A stretch of DNA of 62,000 bases from Diphasiastrum complanatum (GCA_029204225.1 CM055092.1:66254923-66316922), one strand, 5' to 3'. Shown: positions 42,601 to 51,129, counted from the first letter of the stretch. Notes: generated by a model not told the origin, from the sequence alone. Numbers and translations are program-made.

Positions 42601-45544
42601 AAGCCAAATCTAATTGATGGCAAACATACTTTGATGCTTTTCCTAGAATTAGCACCAAAAAACTCATCAAGATGGTGTTCACCCCACACGTGTGTGGTAC
42701 GGCCTCCAGTACGGCCTGTTATTAAAGATTAAGTGTAATCAAGTTTAGATACCAAAGCATTTACAAAATCTCAAGACATGTGTAGAAACCTCGAGATTGC
42801 CAATGTGCTCTCAAAAAACTATCTCCTCACTATGGAATAATGGATTGTATGTACAATAGGGCTCTTCTCCTATCAAGTCAGGTGAAAATCCAGCATGTAA
42901 TAAGGAAGATGATTGACTATTTTTGCCCTAATTTGTTAATTTTACCTAACCCTAGAGTTTTGCCAAGTTGGTGGCTAGGTTGATCAACCACCTCCATGAT
43001 TTAAGAAATTTGGTCCTATAATTTAGGAATCATGACCAAACAAACCTAACTAACCCTATGAATGAGATCTAACCTATCTAGGGTAGCCTTCACACGTGGC
43101 AACATGGATTCACACGTGTGGGACCCTCCTATGTACAAATTTACATGGTTTAATCAAGCTAGATTTTTTAAATTTGACAATGTCTCAGAGTCTCAATCTG
43201 ATATACTGGATGGCTGTCTCAAGTGCGCATTATCTATCTCTGTTTTTTGCCTTGTCAAATCAGCAATAGATTATAATCAGATTACTTCTTGATCTGCGAG
43301 TTGATGCTGGATCGAGCGCCTAGTTAAAAAACTATTCTGCTGAAACTACAGAGATCTCACTGACCTGGAAGCTAAGAATGAAATATTTGCTCAACAGTGG
43401 GCGGTTCGTTCATCCAGTCGGTCCATTTCTTCAGCTGAGATAGCATCAAGGCAGCTGCAATTTGCAAATCAGTTGGCTACCCGGACAGATGTCAGTAGCA
43501 GAAAGCTCAAACCGACAAACGGTGCACAGTAACTGAGATGGAATCACTCCTCAACGAGCATCAGATCATCAACCCACAGAAAACCTTCTTCTGTTTCTTT
43601 CTGTAGAGAATCATTCATGGGATTTGGACAGTGGGATAGAAGATCGAAGAAGAAAGATGGCATCTATCGCTATTTTTTTCCTTGTTAAAAAAATATGTAT
43701 CTTTTTTGGTCAAGTTCCGGAACGGGACGCGTTCTGGGACGCGTTCCGTTCCGGAAGCTATGCATAGGATCATAAGATAGCCAAATTAGCAGCCAGGAGA
43801 TGCTCTTTCTATATATATTTCTGAAAGCGGAAGTGACCTCTTTTTACCATTATGTTTTGCTGATGCTCGTTATTTATTTATCCCTTAAATTGGAAATCTC
43901 TTTTTACCATTACGTTTTGCTATAGCATACACATTAAATTTTGCATCTTGAAACTTCTTGATTGCGTACATGTCTATTATACCATTTGAAGGTTTCTCAC
44001 AATCCAAGGACGGTAACCCATTATCACCTTGAACGTTAATGCAATTGTAGAAAACAACAGCTGTTTTGATTTGTTTGAAACTTCGTATATGTTAACTTAA
44101 TGAAGCCAGTATTCAATTAGTTTCAGAGCAATTTAACTTTCCTTGAATAGCTAACATTATGTCACTTTCCTTGATGTCATTCTCCAGCCATTGCTTGATT
44201 TATCGTTCATAATACTAACGAGTAATACTTGCTGGCTTCTGTAGGACATTGCAGAACATCTTACATCAGTGTATTTATCACGCTGCGAGAGGGGTCAGCA
44301 CTGTCTTTATGAGGGTTCCACTCCGCCTGGGGGTTTTCCTAATTCCTGGGTATCGACACAAACTTGAATTCTTCTTGTTCCTGTACATTTATGAAATGAG
44401 CGGTGTTCCTGCAGCAGTTTCACCAATTTTAATTTTTAATTTCCGTAAGGCAGCTAAAAGCGTTCTTAAGTTTATTGTCAGCTGGACATTACAGTTTGTC
44501 TTAGAGCACCACAAAAACTGTATGAATTTTTGAATCATTGTCTTTGACATGCATATAATCTCACACATTAGTGGAAGTTGTGAGTATTCAAAATATCCTG
44601 GAACCGCTTGTGTTTTTGTAATCTTTTCTTAGCCATGGAGCCTTGTGACCCAGAGTGACTGACACTGGAATGTGAAGTGCATGACATTTTCACTTCAGTT
44701 TAATGAAAGTTGCATGCAATTTCTACTTTATTGCACTGGAATATAAGAGTTACATCCTCTTTAAGAGTTGTTGTAAATGGCAACCAACAGTAGTAATATA
44801 ATCTGTCATTGCTACTTGTATTTCCGAACCAGTTTCTGTTTGATGAAAGGCTTTCTAGTTTTTTAGTCCCCTTCAATCAATTAGTTCATTGCCAATCATC
44901 CTGCTTCATGAATTCGCCTTATTCAAGAAGTTGCTCTCAGTTTATTTGTTCTTGAAAGCTAATGCCAGAATTTTTGACAGTCATGCTCGAAGTGGTCCTT
45001 TTAACTGCATGTGGCTTCAGTTTTGCTTGAGCATATTTGCAGTAAACATGCTTCAAGATTGAATTAAACGTGTCAAGGATATGTAGTTCTTTGAGTAGGT
45101 CAATATATTTGTGAAGTATTATTGGAATATGCTGTTCGTGTCTCAGAATGGTGCCACTCGATGCACATCAGAGCTGACAATTTATAAAAATGGAGAAATT
45201 CATTGCTGGGATCGGGCTTATGATGATGAAGGGAATCAGGTTAATTTCTTTTTATGAAACCTGATATTGTTTTAAGTTTTTGATTGTGATTTTCTTGCTG
45301 TTGGTACTTTCTAATTGAAAATGCTTCGTGAAGCTAATTTTAAACAAGAAAATGTTTGAGACAGTCAAAGGCCAATTTTATACTTTGAAATATCTCTTGT
45401 AAAGTGCAGGTATGGGGAGTTCGACAAGGCCCGTATGAGTTTAAACCAGGTAGATCATCAAGCTTGAGTAAGCCAATCCCTGAATCGGATTATTTGTCTT
45501 CCTATTCCACTGATAATAACCACCTGGGCAACTATGCAACATGA
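21400..45544 (+). CDS. CRL: CRUMPLED LEAF (CRL), plastid-envelope CpcT/CpeT-like protein, nine exons
   Basis: Exons at 21400-21639, 22341-22390, 22544-22604, 22917-22952, 34044-34094, 36015-36107, 44245-44349, 45147-45239 and 45410-45544 join to 287 codons plus TGA. Every intron is GT-AG. The product has a Gly/Ser/Asn-rich start, one hydrophobic segment (about residues 41-57, within [15 protein letters not shown]) and then the CpcT/CpeT chromophore-lyase-like domain: [64 protein letters not shown] and GPYEFKP. Arabidopsis CRL, anchored in the plastid outer envelope and needed for normal plastid and cell division, shows the same order and similar length. No stop or frameshift is visible, so it looks functional. 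Two start codons (21400, 21403) are adjacent. Introns 4 (11.1 kb) and 6 (8.1 kb) carry transposons. Confidence 0.95.
22341..22390 (+). CDS. CRL: CRL exon 2
   Basis: Codes [16 protein letters not shown] and two bases of Arg. Acceptor GGTACTAG, donor AG|GTAAAG. Confidence 0.93.
22544..22604 (+). CDS. CRL: CRL exon 3
   Basis: Completes the Arg and codes [20 protein letters not shown]. Acceptor TTGGCAG, donor CAG|GTATTT. Confidence 0.93.
22917..22952 (+). CDS. CRL: CRL exon 4 (12-codon microexon)
   Basis: Codes [12 protein letters not shown] only. Acceptor GTGCAAG, donor CAG|GTGAGC. It precedes the 11.1-kb intron. Confidence 0.93.
23330..25560 (-). mobile_element. degraded LINE with endonuclease domain, in CRL intron 4
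   Basis: On the minus strand [12 protein letters not shown] (about 24820), then [22 protein letters not shown] (split for length here; 24700-24620) and [12 protein letters not shown] (about 24530) are the GDFN and SDHxP blocks of a LINE apurinic-type endonuclease. Further left, [19 protein letters not shown] (about 24215) resembles the linker before RT. RT catalytic motifs were not found. An unrelated stretch (about 24860-25370) interrupts the endonuclease start. Confidence 0.65.
25600..26070 (-). pseudogene. open frame, probably part of a LINE
   Basis: A 129-aa open frame rich in Lys/Glu at its start ([19 protein letters not shown]), lying between the endonuclease and the ORF1-like block. 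There is no zinc knuckle. It is assigned to the LINE only by position and strand. Confidence 0.35.
26716..26741. repeat. poly-G and GA microsatellite
   Basis: A run of about 14 G followed by GAGAGAGAGAG. It marks the 3' end of the half-LINE on the minus strand. Confidence 0.85.
26735..27253 (-). mobile_element. half-LINE: ORF1-like domain followed directly by a LINE-type tail
   Basis: The minus strand (27253-26924) codes a 109-aa frame with [54 protein letters not shown] and [14 protein letters not shown], the pattern of LINE ORF1 C-terminal domains. After 180 bases comes a 3'-type tail that recurs at 35655 and 39001, ending in a (GA) run and 14 G-type bases (26716-26741 on the plus strand). 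There is no endonuclease or RT between ORF1 and tail. Confidence 0.6.
27491..27621 (+). repeat. fragment of the 5' LTR
   Basis: 27491-27591 matches the centre and the first part of the right arm of the palindromic LTR at 32584-32674. The left arm is missing. After 27591 the sequences differ. A weak primer site TTGGTATAA follows ...TTCA at 27621. Confidence 0.6.
27760..29301 (+). pseudogene. Gypsy gag-protease (one in-frame stop)
   Basis: It starts [20 protein letters not shown] after a leader. The gag core contains [20 protein letters not shown] and GKASSW, then a TAG at 28168-28170; the frame continues unbroken to 29301. A lysine-rich nuclear-localisation-like region (about 28590-28640) precedes one knuckle [14 protein letters not shown]. 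Protease [14 protein letters not shown] (about 28868) keeps its catalytic D-S-G, and [10 protein letters not shown] matches its C-terminal motif. Only the TAG disables the frame. Confidence 0.9.
29368..30743 (+). pseudogene. Gypsy reverse transcriptase and RNase H (one frameshift)
   Basis: RT blocks: [53 protein letters not shown], then a net one-base loss near 29750, after which [17 protein letters not shown] and the catalytic [11 protein letters not shown] continue in the next frame. The connection [14 protein letters not shown] leads to RNase H with INTDASD (Asp), [18 protein letters not shown] (Glu) and [10 protein letters not shown] (Asp). It stops at 30743 with [10 protein letters not shown] instead of the usual ADALSR. 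Confidence 0.92.
30865..31015 (-). pseudogene. inverted piece of integrase zinc-binding domain
   Basis: The minus strand reads [20 protein letters not shown] and AGHQ, the first half (HDSP.AGH) of the H2C2 zinc-binding domain. The linker before it ([14 protein letters not shown], about 30780-30825) and the second half after it ([20 protein letters not shown], about 31020-31110) are on the plus strand. A segment of about 150 bp has therefore been flipped within the gene. Confidence 0.8.
31016..32283 (+). pseudogene. Gypsy integrase core and chromodomain (broken)
   Basis: CDQC (zinc), [16 protein letters not shown] (first Asp), [17 protein letters not shown], a frame break near 31360, [12 protein letters not shown] (second Asp), an extra piece at about 31440-31495, [18 protein letters not shown] (Glu) and [12 protein letters not shown], then stop codons. 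The C-terminal part is [31 protein letters not shown] and [13 protein letters not shown]. It ends in a chromodomain, [20 protein letters not shown] (about 32170-32240). In chromoviruses this tail is thought to guide integration into particular chromatin. Confidence 0.9.
32298..32311 (+). promoter_or_regulatory. polypurine tract
   Basis: AAGGGGGGAAGAA directly before the LTR start TGTCATG, the expected site for plus-strand priming. Confidence 0.85.
32312..32875 (+). repeat. palindromic 3' LTR (foldback, arms of about 275-279 bp)
   Basis: It starts TGTCATGCCCATGAC and ends GTCATGGGCATGACA. Arms 32312-32590 and 32601-32875 are reverse complements with about ten differences, around a 10-bp spacer. 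The whole is a TG...CA unit following a polypurine tract, so it sits exactly where the 3' LTR should be. Transcripts crossing it would form one long hairpin. Confidence 0.9.
32876..34043. other. rest of CRL intron 4
   Basis: AT-rich intron sequence without recognisable element. A GGTGGAGGTGGAGG run is near 32930. Confidence 0.5.
34044..34094 (+). CDS. CRL: CRL exon 5
   Basis: Codes [17 protein letters not shown]. Acceptor TTGAGCAG, donor GAG|GTAGCC. It joins to exon 4 as ...RPYRQ-RFYVV, colinear with the family. Confidence 0.95.
34428..34783 (+). repeat. exact tandem duplication, 2 x 178 bp, in CRL intron 5
   Basis: 34428-34605 is repeated at 34606-34783 with no difference that I could see. 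Perfect identity in neutral intron sequence implies a recent event, or an assembly artefact. Confidence 0.9.
35655..35745 (-). mobile_element. LINE 3' tail fragment
   Basis: On the minus strand a GGTCTTATGTACCT...AATAAAGCTTTC sequence followed by T/C-rich sequence. It matches, with changes, the tails at 26735 and 39001. No coding part is attached. Confidence 0.5.
36015..36107 (+). CDS. CRL: CRL exon 6
   Basis: Codes 31 residues starting [18 protein letters not shown] and ending EEIVG. Acceptor CTTTAG, donor GGG|GTAAGA. Confidence 0.95.
36108..37350. other. CRL intron 6, first part, no recognisable element
   Basis: Intron sequence with many stops. The open frame 36196-36453 on the plus strand is hydrophobic and has no recognisable homology. 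Confidence 0.4.
37355..37431 (+). repeat. 21-bp direct repeat, 56-bp spacing
   Basis: TATGTTCAATAGGTGCAATT at 37355 and again at 37411, identical over 21 bases. It lies at the left edge of the foldback structure. Confidence 0.8.
37444..37637. repeat. nested foldback structure with 28-bp-arm hairpin
   Basis: Outer arms CCCAGAATCG (37444-37453) and CGATTCTGGG (37628-37637) are exact complements. Inside is a hairpin with arms 37537-37564 and 37573-37600 (26 of 28 pair) and an 8-base loop. It may be a MITE or an inverted-repeat insertion; no target duplication was established. Confidence 0.75.
37660..38479. other. CRL intron 6, no recognisable element
   Basis: No coding signal or repeat was recognised. 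Confidence 0.4.
38480..39005 (+). pseudogene. Copia gag-pre-integrase and integrase fragment
   Basis: Plus strand: [20 protein letters not shown] (38581-38640) resembles the gag-pre-integrase. [20 protein letters not shown], then the frame changes to [20 protein letters not shown] (second Asp) and [12 protein letters not shown] (Glu). It is cut at 39005 by a GAAA repeat and LINE tail. No LTR belongs to it. Confidence 0.75.
39001..39095 (-). mobile_element. LINE 3' tail with (GAAA)n inserted in Copia integrase
   Basis: GAAAGAAAGAAAGAAAG at 39008-39030 followed by ATATTAATGTC, which corresponds to the tails at 26735 and 35655 read on the minus strand. It separates a plus Copia integrase from the minus Copia LTR. 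Confidence 0.45.
39096..39587 (-). repeat. Copia LTR (3' copy)
   Basis: The minus-strand start is TGTGAGAAATTG at 39587, next to a purine-rich AAATTTGAGG. It contains CACACGTGTG at 39523-39532. Confidence 0.85.
39790..40560 (-). pseudogene. Copia integrase end, linker and RT scrap
   Basis: Minus strand: a piece of the integrase end and [14 protein letters not shown]-like linker near 40430-40400; [20 protein letters not shown] and SHAFINPF (40350-40190), the variable region before RT that also occurs at 57222-57500; then ILALYVN followed by stop and LLFYEDD (about 40000), a damaged form of the RT YVDD block. Confidence 0.65.
40950..41770 (-). pseudogene. Copia zinc knuckle, protease and gag-pre-integrase
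   Basis: The open minus-strand frame (41655-40717) has [14 protein letters not shown], an acidic run ([11 protein letters not shown]), and protease [17 protein letters not shown] with an intact D-S-G-A catalytic site. [20 protein letters not shown] and [10 protein letters not shown] follow. After about 40900 the frame runs into rearranged sequence. A frame change near 41660 separates it from gag. Confidence 0.85.
41700..42135 (-). pseudogene. Copia gag (broken)
   Basis: Minus-strand blocks: [20 protein letters not shown] (about 42130-42070), a frame break, [20 protein letters not shown] and [20 protein letters not shown] (41940-41790), then [15 protein letters not shown] (about 41700). This is the same gag family as at 12254. 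Confidence 0.8.
42681..43189 (-). repeat. Copia LTR (5' copy)
   Basis: Matches 39096-39587 along its length with scattered substitutions and small indels. CACACGTGTG occurs at 42685-42694 and 43111-43120. No good Met-type primer site follows at its left end, where ...GGTGAACACCATC is found. Confidence 0.85.
43715..43756. repeat. GC-rich 42-bp palindrome
   Basis: Arms 43715-43734 and 43737-43756 pair at 18 of 20 positions around a 2-base centre. It also contains GGACGCGTTC twice. It stands out in AT-rich intron sequence. Confidence 0.85.
43838..43921 (+). repeat. 24-bp direct repeat
   Basis: CTCTTTTTACCATTA.GTTTTG occurs at 43838 and at 43898, differing by one base. Confidence 0.8.
44245..44349 (+). 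CDS. CRL: CRL exon 7
   Basis: Codes 35 residues from [17 protein letters not shown] to GGFPNSW. Acceptor TTCTGTAG, donor TGG|GTATCG. An alternative-frame reading of the same bases is open for 94 codons but has no homology. Confidence 0.95.
45147..45239 (+). CDS. CRL: CRL exon 8
   Basis: Codes 31 residues, [16 protein letters not shown] to YDDEGNQ. Acceptor GTCTCAG, donor CAG|GTTAAT. Confidence 0.95.
45410..45544 (+). CDS. CRL: CRL exon 9 with stop
   Basis: Codes [13 protein letters not shown] and a 31-residue Ser-rich tail, then TGA at 45542-45544. Acceptor AAGTGCAG. Confidence 0.94.
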   Translation, partial: VWGVRQGPYEFKPGRSSSLSKPIPESDYLSSYSTDNNHLGNYAT

Positions 45545-46740
45545 ATATTAAAATCATTCTTCTTTGTATATCCAAAGATGTCGAGAATGTCTTACCAGCT
45601 AGCAAGCTTGTCAGAAGAGGTCTTTGGCTTTGCAAGAACACGTGTTCATTGTGAGCCTGAGAACATTCATGCTGCAAGCTTTTATTGGAGGACCATACCA
45701 ATATATCATTATGGATTGTTATAATAGGTGGGAAAAGTGTTATGATCATCGTTTATTTGACACATTGGAAACAGGCAGTTTTTGTGATGCAGTAATCTTG
45801 CAAGATTCCATGAGGAACTCTTGTGCTGGTTCTTACGTCTCAAGGATGATGGCTAAATCTAGCTTGTTCGTATAGTTTGTTATCTAACAAGTTGTAAAAC
45901 TTTTCACCTGATATAAATTTTGTCAAGGATCTTTGTTTCTTACTAAGAATAAACTAGTTGTATGGAGCATGTAGCAATGAATTATCAATGACTGCAAAAA
46001 TTGTAATGTTGTGAATAGTTCACATTGTGCATGACCACACGAGCTAATACATCTACAATATAAATGTTGGCATCTTTGATACCCAAATCCACAACTAGCG
46101 ACGACAAAGCTCTTTCAAAAACTACTGGTGGTAAGAAAGGGTAAGGCTTACAAGTATCAAGGCTAGTGCTTCTATATGCTCAGTTGTGGTTGTTTGAGTA
46201 GGCTCAAAATATTACACTTCAAGAGCATGAAGTTTTGTCATTTTGGATCTTGTAGCAAGGATAATTAGGCCTTCATTACTTGGGCTGTCTTGAACAAACA
46301 GCGGCCTTTAAAAGGCAGTTGAGACATGTAGCTGCATTGTATCCTTACAGGCTTAGTAACCAGATGCAATTATTGACCAGCAAACCTTAGTGCATTTGAC
46401 ATGAAGGTAAGCGGCAGCTCCTGCAAGGAATCAACCAAGCATTGGGAATGTGAAGGTTCTGACATTATTTGTTTCTTGCAGCCATTCATGTGGTTCTGTA
46501 AGAAACCATGCTCATCTTTCCATAAACTGCTCTTTCATGTCCACGAAACTCCAACAACGCATCATAATCCTTTCTGAAACAATGAACACTCAGCCCATCT
46601 CTTCAAGTAGTTTTTAATTACTGAGCATAATTTACCAAATAATTCGTTGATTTGCAATTCGGAGCTCAAACAACTTATTGGTGATCATGATTATGAGGGA
46701 CCTATTTGTGAATTACAATTTGTAGCAAATGCTTGTAATT
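45545..46740. other. CRL 3' UTR and following sequence without gene
   Basis: The first 400 bases are probably 3' UTR. Beyond that no gene was recognised. Short open frames on both strands have no homology. Confidence 0.45.
45948..45953 (+). terminator. probable CRL poly(A) signal
   Basis: AATAAA lies 404 bases after the CRL stop. It is the first canonical signal in the 3' region, giving a 3' UTR of roughly 430 bases. Confidence 0.5.
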
Positions 46741-46744
46741 TAAT

Positions 46745-46895
46745 TTCACTCACCAAGTTAGTAATTTAAAGCAGTTATTGGATGAATTTAAAAATGTTTT
46801 TCCTGATAAATTGCCAAATGTTACCCAACCAAGTAGGGAAGTAGACCATACTATAGATCTAGTTCTTGGAACTACACCTTCTAGCCAAGTAAAAG
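46745..46895 (+). pseudogene. Gypsy RT amino-terminal fragment
   Basis: QVSNLKQLLDEFKNVFPDKL and SREVDHTIDLVLGTTP match the region just before RT in Gypsy elements. The following sequence does not continue the RT. Confidence 0.75.
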
Positions 46896-47669
46896 GGGAG
46901 GTTGCACATAAAAAGCATCTCCTAAGAGCAATCTCAGCCTCCTCCTTATAGTTGATCTTGAAAGGATAAGACATTCGTATTTTTGAGTCTTGGTTCAAAA
47001 GAGGGGAGACAAGCATCATAAATTCCTTATGATGATAGCATTTTTGGCCTCTTGCAAGCAACTCAACGAAAATTCAAGGTTTTATTGTCTTTTCAAAATT
47101 CTCAAAGTAAGAAGTCAAAAATCCAATTTGTTTGACCTTTGCAAACAAATCTAGCATCCTCTAGTTCAGTGTGCTACATTTTATACTACATAGCACCCTC
47201 TTTCTGCTACTCTTGAAACAAAAAATGGCTTCCTAACACTCTGAAAAATGTTTTGCCATCAAGTTCAAGAGACATTCATAAAGAATCATGCGTTCCAAGC
47301 TAGATATCAATAACAATAAACCACTTTGCAAGTCCTTATAGAAATGGAATTTTGCCTCTTGGCCTCTGACAATCTTGATAATCATCAACTATTAGAGACC
47401 AACGTAGGGAAATTTATAGTCTTTCACTCACTTTAGAGTTTACCCAATCTGGTGATGGAAATTCAATATGTTGACATTTGTTTTGGGATTTTGACCTAAA
47501 AAAAAGTAACCTTTTTTGGTATTTTTTTAAATTACCTATTTTTAGGCCAAAGTCATGGTTTTTTTTTTTTTTTTAGTTAAATCTCCAAATTATACATTAA
47601 AAAGGTAAAAAGAAATGAATTTCTACAAAAGATCATAATTTTTTTTTAAAAACTTTATAAAACCATCAT
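46896..47669. other. AT-rich sequence without recognisable gene
   Basis: Includes T and A runs near 47560-47650. No coding signal. Confidence 0.4.
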
Positions 47670-48500
47670 AATAGAGAACAACATTTAAAGACAACACATG
47701 ATTTTTAGAGTTCAAATATTATAAAAATATGAAATTACTCAAAATACATTTACATATATGTTTTTCAAGTACATTTTCTAACAAATTTTTACTAATACCT
47801 CTTAATTCGAAAGTTGACATATTCTCAACACTTTCTTTTTCAGCCGATGAAGTTATAGACTCATCTTTTTCTCATCGGAGTCGACTGGCATATCTACTTT
47901 TGATGCCGACAAAAAATCTTGTAAATAAGCTTTTATTCGTTGGCAACGCGTTGAGGATGATGGTAGTGCCATTAACCCAATTCGTTCTTTTAAAATAGCT
48001 ATAGTTGGCTTTTGTAAATGATTGATCATTGTCAACTCAAAATTTCAAGCTAAAACATCTATATCATTTAAATTTAAATCATCAATCTTTGGTAGATATT
48101 TTTGGTAGACGTTAATTTCTTTTGCTCTTTGGATTTTCCAAATCGTATCTTACAAGAAAACATCTGTTGAGGTGGTGCAGCGGCCAATGGACCCATAATA
48201 CTTTTGATTATTGTTTTGAATGAATTCAAGCACTTTTGCAATTCAAAATGGATGTCCTTCACTATTTTCCGAAGCCAACGATGCAATAAGACTCCCAATT
48301 TGAATTTCATTAAGATCACCACACCACTTTATTTTGGTAGTTTTTGTCGTTTGCCTATTTTTTCGTGAGCCCATATAAATCTCCCATTCTTCACCATGCA
48401 CAAGTTGCAAAAAATCATGATTTTATGGAAGACTTGAAGGTTCGACAATTGTCATTGGATCTCCTAATTTGATAAGCCAATGAAATTCTTTATTGATGAT
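47670..48500 (-). pseudogene. unidentified degraded coding-like segment
   Basis: Minus-strand open pieces at 48322-48074 and 48035-47853 plus continuation to about 48490 (INKEFHWLIKLGDPMTIVEP; QLVHGEEWEIYMGS) read like one protein broken by frame changes. I could not assign a family. It may be part of an uncommon element. Confidence 0.3.
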
Positions 48501-48525
48501 GCATCTCCAAAGTTGTGAGCAAACT

Positions 48526-48801
48526 AATTCTTTGTTCTTTAAAAAAGTCTATCCACCAGTGGTGAAAGTCTTATTTTTTTTGTAAACAATGAGCATTGCA
48601 CATTTTATTCTATTGTCTACCTTTTTTTTTAATTCATTATGATATGTATTATAAGTAGATTTGTGATTCTTTGTTCTTTAAAAAAGTCTATCCACCAGTG
48701 GTGAAAGTCTTATTCCTTTGTAAGCAATGAACATTGTGCATTTCATACTATTGTCTACTTTTTTTTTTTTTTTTTTCTTTTCATTATGATATGTATTATT
48801 A
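48526..48801 (+). repeat. tandem duplication, about 2 x 140 bp
   Basis: 48526-48665 is repeated at 48666-48801 with several differences, mostly in the T-run length near 48620 and 48760. It is older than the duplication at 34428. Confidence 0.85.
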
Positions 48802-49552
48802 GGAGTGGGTTCCACGTGTCATCTTGGCATTACATGTGTGGAACCCAATTATACACAATATTTACAAAGTTCTACATGGTTGTTGATCAAGCTAGATTTG
48901 CCAATTTTTGGCAATTCTTCACACTCCTCAAATTTAGCTTGATCTATCTACAACTCTCTTGCTAGATGAATGAATGCTTTTAGAAGTGTCTAAAAAATCC
49001 AGCTACAAACAAGGAACTTTTGAGACTCCACACACGTGTGTAATACAGGCTGTAGTACGGCCTTCAACCTGAGAAACAAGTAGAAATTGATTTGGTTGCA
49101 TTTGGATCACAAAAACTCAATGTACATAGTGAACTAGCTTGAGATTGCCAATGACTCCAAAAAATTTCTATCTTCTCACTATGGAGAGAGGGAATACATA
49201 GCAAATTCGACTTCCTTCTTGAAGTTAGGTGGATTTCTAGCATGTAATAAGGAAGTTAACTCACTCTCCTTGACCTAAAATGAAACCCTAGCCTAGATCC
49301 TAGAGTTATGCTTGGTAGGTAGCTAGTTGGTCAAATTTTCACCTTAAACTTAGGTGTAGGTCCTATAAAGTAGGGATGACCACCAAATAGACATGACCAA
49401 CTCTCTTGACTTGACCTAACCTATATTAGGAGTGGGTTGCCACATGGCATCTTGGCATTACATGTGTGGAACCCAATTATACACAATATTTACAAAGTTC
49501 TACATGGCTTTTGATCAAAGCTAGATTTGCCAATTTTTGGCAATTCTTCACA
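48802..49552 (-). mobile_element. Copia remnant: two LTR pieces around 107 bp of internal sequence
   Basis: The minus-strand LTR start TGTGAAGAATTG occurs at 49552 and again at 48923. The right copy runs to about 49031; the left copy is cut at about 48802. Between them (48924-49030) is only the extreme 3' internal end (compare 39588-39690). Almost the entire coding region has been lost. Confidence 0.75.
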
Positions 49553-49559
49553 AATGAGA

Positions 49560-50010
49560 GAGCTTAGCTGCGCCCTTTGTGAATGTGAGCCTTTGGAATA
49601 GAGCTTGCTCGGTCTCATGTGCCCAATCCACATGAATCCCATCCCCATTTAATATTTGATTTGCTTCCACCCCTTCGATTCTAATTGATGATTTAATGAT
49701 CATGGCCCTATAGATGGGCATAGCCCTAGCCCTAGTTGGTCCCCACCCTCAAATAGTATAAATCAACCATTAAGGCCTCATAATTAGTGGTTAATTGTTT
49801 GGAAATTGGTTACTTATATAAGAGAGTAGAGATCAATTTAGCTTGGCTCCATGAAAGCTTTGGTATAATTGCAATACTTTCAATGTTCTTGTGTTATTTT
49901 AGCCATAATCACCTCAAATGAGGTTCAATAAAGGATGACTGTAGAGCAAAGTTGGAAAACCCAAAATCTCCTATAGGTTCTCTTGTGAAAGATTATCTCG
50001 AATAGTGCTC
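49560..50010 (+). other. possible solo LTR or promoter-like sequence
   Basis: TTATATAAGAGAG at about 49813 and AATAAA at about 49929 have LTR-like spacing. The ends are not fixed. Confidence 0.35.
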
Positions 50011-51120
50011 AAATTGCATTTTGAAAAATTGTCTACTCAAGAGTCAAAGTGAAACTAAAACAAATTTAGCCTCAATGAGCCTTTATATGATCTCATGACA
50101 CTTGCCACATGTGGCCTAGGTAGGATTTCAAACAAAGGCTCAGCAAAAAAAAAAAGACTATACCTCACAGTGAAATTGACATCTTTCACCCTATTTTAAT
50201 TTGAAATTCCCAAAAAAATTGACATGTGACATTTAGGAGGTAATTACTTTTCTAGTATGTTAATATTATATTAAAATTGTAGAAGGTTTTAATGCTGTCA
50301 ATATATATGTTTACATTCTAGTTATATTACTTCATGTTAAATTTTGCACAAAGACTAGATAAATGAAATCATATCATGCCTACAAAGAGAGGGCTAAAGG
50401 CCATATCTAAAGAACTAACAAATTCCAAATGGACCCTCCAAACAAACATTCTTCAAATACACATTGGGAGGGAATGTATGAGAGTAAAGAATTAATATTA
50501 GTGCATATTTGAGAAAGGGGACTTTGTAATTTGTAAACCTACTTTGGATAGATATGTAGCCATGTGGTATGATTTCATTTGTTAACTTTTGAAGACATAT
50601 TTATTGGCCTAATTCAGAATCCCAAAAATTTAGGCATGATCTCACATGTACATAGGTGGTGAGTTGTATGGTTCTGTTGGCAACATATTGTCTTTTTCTA
50701 AGTTTTAGAATTATCATGTTGGCAACAAAATTTAATCATTTTCTTCAACAGAGAAGTACAATTAGTACATCCTTAATTAAAGAAGAATCTCAATATCCAA
50801 CGTTGAATTGCAACAACTCAAGTTAACCATATGGTGAGGAAAAGGCATCAACTTTAACAAAGTACAACCTTTTAATGCATGATAACTGAGGAAATCTTCA
50901 AACCTTTAAGCTATACAATATCAGAAAAAGTCCCATAAAATTCCCCTTTTGGATGAACGATTTTATCTTGGTTATAACTTCAATAGAATCTATATAACAC
51001 TATAAAGGACTGGCATCAGCTAAGAATGTATGCCCACTAACACGTGATTATCAGTAAAGCGTCTGAAGAACTCAAAGCATTCATCATTTTGATAGTTTCA
51101 TAATTGAAATCTTTTTTACG
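50011..51120. other. intergenic sequence
   Basis: No gene recognised. It contains the 3' flank of the minus-strand gene at 51130. Confidence 0.4.
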
Positions 51121-51129
51121 ATGGGAGCT

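Larger units (their letters stand above)
39096..43189 (-). mobile_element. two-LTR Copia element in CRL intron 6 (antisense to CRL)
   Basis: LTRs at 39096-39587 and 42681-43189 are about 90% or more alike by eye and flank a decayed internal region of 3.1 kb on the minus strand: gag, knuckle, protease, a linker and a scrap of RT. The integrase core and most RT/RNase H are missing. LTR divergence suggests an old insertion. Target duplications could not be recognised. Confidence 0.85.
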
